Source of the DNA: Mycteria americana
Taxonomy: Eukaryota; Chordata; Aves; Ciconiiformes; Ciconiidae
Direction of reading: 5' to 3'
Assembly: GCF_035582795.1 (NCBI RefSeq)
Contig: NC_134366.1
Span: 31,171,661-31,235,660, forward strand
Length of the DNA: 64,000 nucleotides
In this document: positions 59,101 through 64,000 of the stretch, one piece after another
Numbering within the stretch: position 1 is the first letter of the stretch
How the letters are laid out: each line of letters begins with the position of its first letter
Made by a program: the position numbers and the translations under genes
The notes under the pieces: generated by a model
What the model saw: the letters and a program-made list of their open reading frames with translations, nothing else
Databases searched by the model: none
Told to the model about the DNA's origin: nothing

Positions 59101-62100
59101 ACACATGTAAATTAGAATGGAATAATATAAATCCATCATTCTACCAAGACTTTTTTTTTTAGTTAGAAAATTTTTTAGGTTGTTTTAGTCAGAAAAATAT
59201 AAGACTGTTCAAGTATGGCATTATGTTAGTGCAAGATATTCTTGGAGAGTTCTTACACTTATCTCATTGTTATTTCAGTATCTATAATTCTATTATCAAG
59301 ACTGCTAGGGAGGCATGAAAGTTAATGGAACACATGTTCTAAGACAGACTGACACTTCAAATTACTGATAAAAAGTAAAAAAATAACATATTATCAGACA
59401 ATTTATTGTAAGAGCTACTGGGGAAAAAAATACTAAAAAGAAATCGAACTCCATAAAGATACTTCTTGCTAGTGATGGAACCTGTATTTGCAGTTCTGGC
59501 TTCTATGATTCTGTCACAGAAAAAATAGAGATGAGCACGAAGTCATGCAATAACTGTACACAGAATACAAATAAAAAAGATACCAAGATGGATTTGTCAT
59601 CTAAAAACCAGAAGTCCCACAGAATTACGTAGTGCTTTAATTAATTTATAGTCCAAGTAAACTATATACTGAAAATGAGAAAGATTTCATTTCATTATTA
59701 GCACCCATGGACATGCTTCTCATCAAGATTCAGTTATCATACTGTGCACATGATCTTGTTTCATCCAGGAAAACAGAAAAAAAAGGATGAAGCGTGTGTG
59801 ATAACTACAATAAGATGAAGCCACTAAGTATTATCAAAGGAAGCAAAAATAAGAGAACTCAATGCTTAAATTAAAAAAATATATATGGTTATATGCATAT
59901 AGTAGACTTCAAGACCAAAAAAAAAATTTAGCTGTACAAGAGACATCTGAGACCAATTACAGACTAATTTTGTACAACAGCTTTCCCTACAGTTAAAGGG
60001 TTTTTTTAATCCACCTTGTATTGTGAGGGGGTTTATTGATTTATTTAAGTTTCCTGATTATTCCCCTGAAAATTATATATAAACTCATGTTTGCTATATG
60101 TAAGCTTCTCAGAGAGGCTAGTTGGCAGACATAGAAGCCAAGGCTAATCACTGAAGAACCAATAAAAAGAAACATTATCTGAAACAAGATCCTTCTAAAA
60201 AGTGTGCTGGGAAGTGGCATTCTCAACCGCTGCTAATGTATGAAGATAGATAAAAGCTGGGAATTATTGCTCGCTTGTCCTTCAGTATGTAGCTGCCTTA
60301 TTCCAAAAAACCGGCAAAAGAAAAAAATGAAGCTCGCAAAAAAAACCTTAGAGCATGCTACAGATATAACATGACGATGCTAATTCAGATTATACAATAA
60401 AATTTCTACAGAAATCTTTTCATTTGTTTGTTTACACTTCCTTGAGTTTTTCAGTTAAAAGTTTTGAGTTAAATCCTTGCAAAAACATATTCTCCACCTC
60501 TATTGAGCTTTCACCCCAATTTTCTCAATTCATTACCAATTCCAGCTATTCACCAAAAACTTAAGAGTTATCTTATGCATATTTAATGACTTTACATGTC
60601 TTTATAAATACGGTGCTTAAAAGCACAACTTTCAGGCGATGACTTGTGAGGAAGGGCGGTGGCACAGTGGGAGCTGCAGTGGCCTGGCCACTGAGAGAAG
60701 CATCGGGGAGGAAGCGGGCTACTTGTGATGGCTTTTAGGACATGTGTCAGTGTCTGAGGGTGACGGGGCACGTGATACCACCACACAGCATGCTTTGGTG
60801 AGCACCCGAGGCCAGTACCACACCAGGAGCAGATCTCTACAGCAAGACAGAATATTCCCAGCAGTGAAAGAACGCGGCTGCAGGCCATTCCCTCAGCCCG
60901 GTTGAACGTAGGCCATCTCAGCTGGGTGTCTCAGAGCTTCTAGGTTCAGTTGTGTCCCTGATGTTGGAAGCACAAAGCACTTGGCAGCTCTGGTTGCGGT
61001 ACGAAACGCTTCGCCCCCTTCAAACTTCCTGCGGCAGATAGGATGGAAATTCTTGCCAAAGTACACGACACAACATGTTCCTTTTAATGGCAGCACGGCT
61101 ACTCATTTGTAATGGGAGATTAAATAGAACCAATGGTGCAACATTTAGGCATGCAAATCTAGTCCCAAATCATGTTCTGTGCATATACGTGCGTTTCCAG
61201 TATCTACAGCAAGCAAAGTGTCAGGAACTCAGCACTCTTGCAAAGTCTGGAATAAGCATTTGGCTTTGCAAATTCCAACAGAAACTGTATAAAACTGAGA
61301 CCAGAACAACTAAGAAACCACATTATACTACAGCATTTGATTTTAAAAAAAAGATACTTTTTTTTTCTCTCAATTACTGTTCTGAATACAAACACGAGCT
61401 GGTTCAGTAACAAGAAGTGCTATCAATGCTAGTTAGTTTTCAAAACAGAATTTCCATGGACTTTCCATGGATCAGGAGACACTATTTAAAATACATACCA
61501 TGACACAGCAATGAAGAAGTTTCCTTTACTGTCTGACATAACACTAAAAACATATCTAAAATGTTGAATCAATTATTACATCTCTCACAACAACAAAGTA
61601 ACTCAGGGTGTTAAAATGAGTACTGTAAAGACACAGAGGTAACCCAACTGATTCAATTTATGCCTGATCACTTGGGGTTTACATTCTTTTATTCTATTCC
61701 ACAGAAGAGTGGGAAACAACACAAATTCTTATCCTTGAATTTTAAACTTCTCTGTTTCGCTCTCTGGCATGGACATTTTAGTTACCAGTGCCCAGAAGAT
61801 ATTAAAAAGGACCCTCCACGGGTGGAAACATCACACATTAAGACAAACATTCACATCCCTAACCAGGCCATCAATGTTATGCCTTGTACTTTAAACGAAT
61901 AAATATTCTCTCAACTGCTTCAGTCCTACATTTTGAACTTTATCAACAATTACATACTCCACAAAATTAGAAAGGACACAGACCCTTCAATACTTCAATA
62001 TGACTATAAAGAAGAAAAAAAATCCTTTCCCTGTTCCAAGACTAAATGAGAAGGCCATTGTAAGACTTTCCTCCATGCATTTTTACAATTTTGCTTAAAT

Positions 62101-64000
62101 TCAAAATACGTTTGTTGACTACAAGTTTTAAAAGATACAGAAGTCTACTTCCCAGTTGATGTAAAAACACAGTGCTTCTGGCAGTTACCAGCATCCCATC
62201 ACCTGTTTTCACTAAGTCACCAAAGCTCTATTGCATATACATGACATTAACACTTCAAGCCATACAAAAGATCTCAATATTTTCATTAAAAAACCCATCC
62301 ATTTACCAAATGTCAATACCCAAGTTATGTTAAAATGAAAAAGGAAACAAAAAATTGCTTTCAGAAGTTAACTAGTTTATCAAGCAACTTTAAGAACAAA
62401 AGTGAAAAGAACAACGTCTCGTTTACTCTGGGTATGTTGGCAATCACTTAAAAATATTCATACTTCCTGTAAAATTATTTCTCTGAAGTACATAAATAAG
62501 CCTCAACATCTGTGTAGAAAGGTACATGAACAAATACAAAAGACAAACCTGAGTGAAGTACTTGGCATTCTTAAGGGGAGAAAGATGAGGAAAATGGGTC
62601 AGAACCACTCATCAGAACTTTTCTCCCCTTGCTCCAAAATACCAGCTAAAGGTTAGTGCAATTCGTGAGGGCTGGGTCACTTCCCAAGCCTGTATTCATT
62701 GTACCCAGGATAGGCAACAGCTGGAGAAGTCTGATCGGTTTTTGTTTGAAAGAAATCTTTCTTGCACATATCTGTTCAATCACATCTGCACAGAATGTTC
62801 TGAAACAAAGGAAAAGTTACACAATCCAGTCTGACCTGCAATCCGAGAGTTCAAAGATAAACAGCACTTTTCAGCATAAATCAGTCAACCATACAATGCA
62901 TTTGATTTTTTTTTTCTCCATTAATCAAGTGCTTGAACTTTCCTATTGCTGTGCTGGGAAGAATAGATATAATTTTCTCGCAACTATTTCAGAAAGTACA
63001 TGCATTTTGATGGAAATGTGCAATATAGCACTGCCTGTGGGAGTTCTCCAGTACGTATCTTGAATAGGATTCATCAGTGTCCATTGTTGTTATCTACATT
63101 TCAGCTATACTTCATTATAGTCAATAAAGATCTAGTCAATAAGGTACAATTTATCTTGCCTGGAAATGTATCTCTAAAACCAGTCAGATGAATCCTGCCC
63201 TAAAATACCAGAACGCTCGTTGAATATAGAAGAGGTGTCATGTTACCTACTCAACTACAGATACCTAAATTAGATTAAGCCCATGTTCTCTGGCTTCCAG
63301 ATTTGGAGTATGTTCCTTCCTTCTGCAACAATTAAAAAAAATATATATTTATATGGCAATTAAAGTTCTTTAACACTTCCATTCATAAACCAGTCTATTC
63401 GCTGTTCCTATGCTTCTCACACGCTTCCCTTCCCCTCAATAATTTCTTTGGACTGGGAAATATTTACAAAACTCGGACCATAACCATGTAATAGTTTCCA
63501 ACACAGGTCATCTTGAACCTTTTCTATGCTTCCAGCATGACACACAAATGTAGAGATTTGGGTAGGCAAGGAACAGAATAGCCTCTACAATAACAATAAA
63601 ATGCTGCTGAAACAGCTCGTTTGCTATCTAGCCCTCGCCAGTGGTAGCGCGGCTACCTTCAACTATGGGCTGAAACAAATAAACTGAAAATACATCCAGG
63701 CTCCCCTGTCCCCATTCCAGGACGGTCAGATGCAGCAGCCCTGCAGCCCGACAAACACGGGTGCCACAACTAAGCAAAGCCTCTCCAAAGCCAGGCTGGA
63801 ACTCAGATTCAAGAGCTGGGGGCTCGGCTACAGACGTGTATATTAGCATCCAGCAAGGCAGTAATTTTTACTACGTTAATTGAAGTGTCTATCACCATAC
63901 CTCAGGTTTTCCCTGATGACCATAGCCTTAAGTGGATACCCCAAGATATTTGTCAGTGATGGACCTCTCTTAACCACCAAAAACTGTCCTATAACTTTTA

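Larger units (their letters stand above)
51123..64000. other. Intergenic, no gene seen
   Basis: AT-rich unique DNA. Open frames are all short except one 135-codon frame at 62656-63063 without a recognisable domain. Visible structure: two G runs (55648-55661 and 55683-55690), a short tandem duplication (56046-56112), an 8-bp-stem hairpin (54570-54589), and a GC-richer block at about 60630-61080. No CR1, LTR or exon is recognised. Confidence 0.5.

Noticed and set aside
62656..63063. 135-codon frame
   Set aside because: No recognisable motif and no supporting signals; likely chance.

Overview
The window looks like avian nuclear DNA. Evidence is CR1 retroposons ending in the ATTCTGTG-type 3' repeat, solo LTRs of a family common in birds, AT-rich unique sequence and almost no long open frames. 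The species cannot be read from it.

Only one host gene is supported. On the minus strand, 27639-27798 is a first coding exon with a signal peptide, a strong start context and a consensus splice donor. I identify it as exon 1 of THSD7A from the YLWKTG sequence at the start of its first thrombospondin repeat. Everything left of it (1-27638) would be the large first intron, with two solo LTRs (10343-10914 and 12264-12793) and two CR1 remnants. Everything right of 28160 is upstream intergenic DNA.

The main find is a plus-strand endogenous retrovirus at 34260-41413, flanked by a 5-bp target duplication (GGCTT). It has two about 800-bp LTRs, a tRNA-Leu primer-binding site, an open coiled-coil gag-like frame, a textbook -1 frameshift signal (GGGAAAC, 7-nt spacer, 8-bp stem) into protease, and a decayed reverse transcriptase with catalytic YIDD changed to YINN. 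RNase H and integrase are missing. An env acceptor-like site is followed by an uninterrupted 584-codon env body, then a second, diverged env tail in tandem before the 3' LTR. The 5' LTR is CpG-rich and keeps a TATA-like box, while the 3' LTR has lost most CpGs and that box. RT sequence, primer and duplication length point to a class III (ERVL-like) element, which makes the env unusual. The layout recalls the chicken ENS-1/ERNI elements, by inference only.

Further right are a 5'-truncated CR1 with an open RT C-terminus (45822-46897) and a minus-strand fragment of another ERV family (about 49500-51122) with LTR, primer site and an open 265-codon membrane-protein frame. The rest (51123-64000) has no gene I can support.
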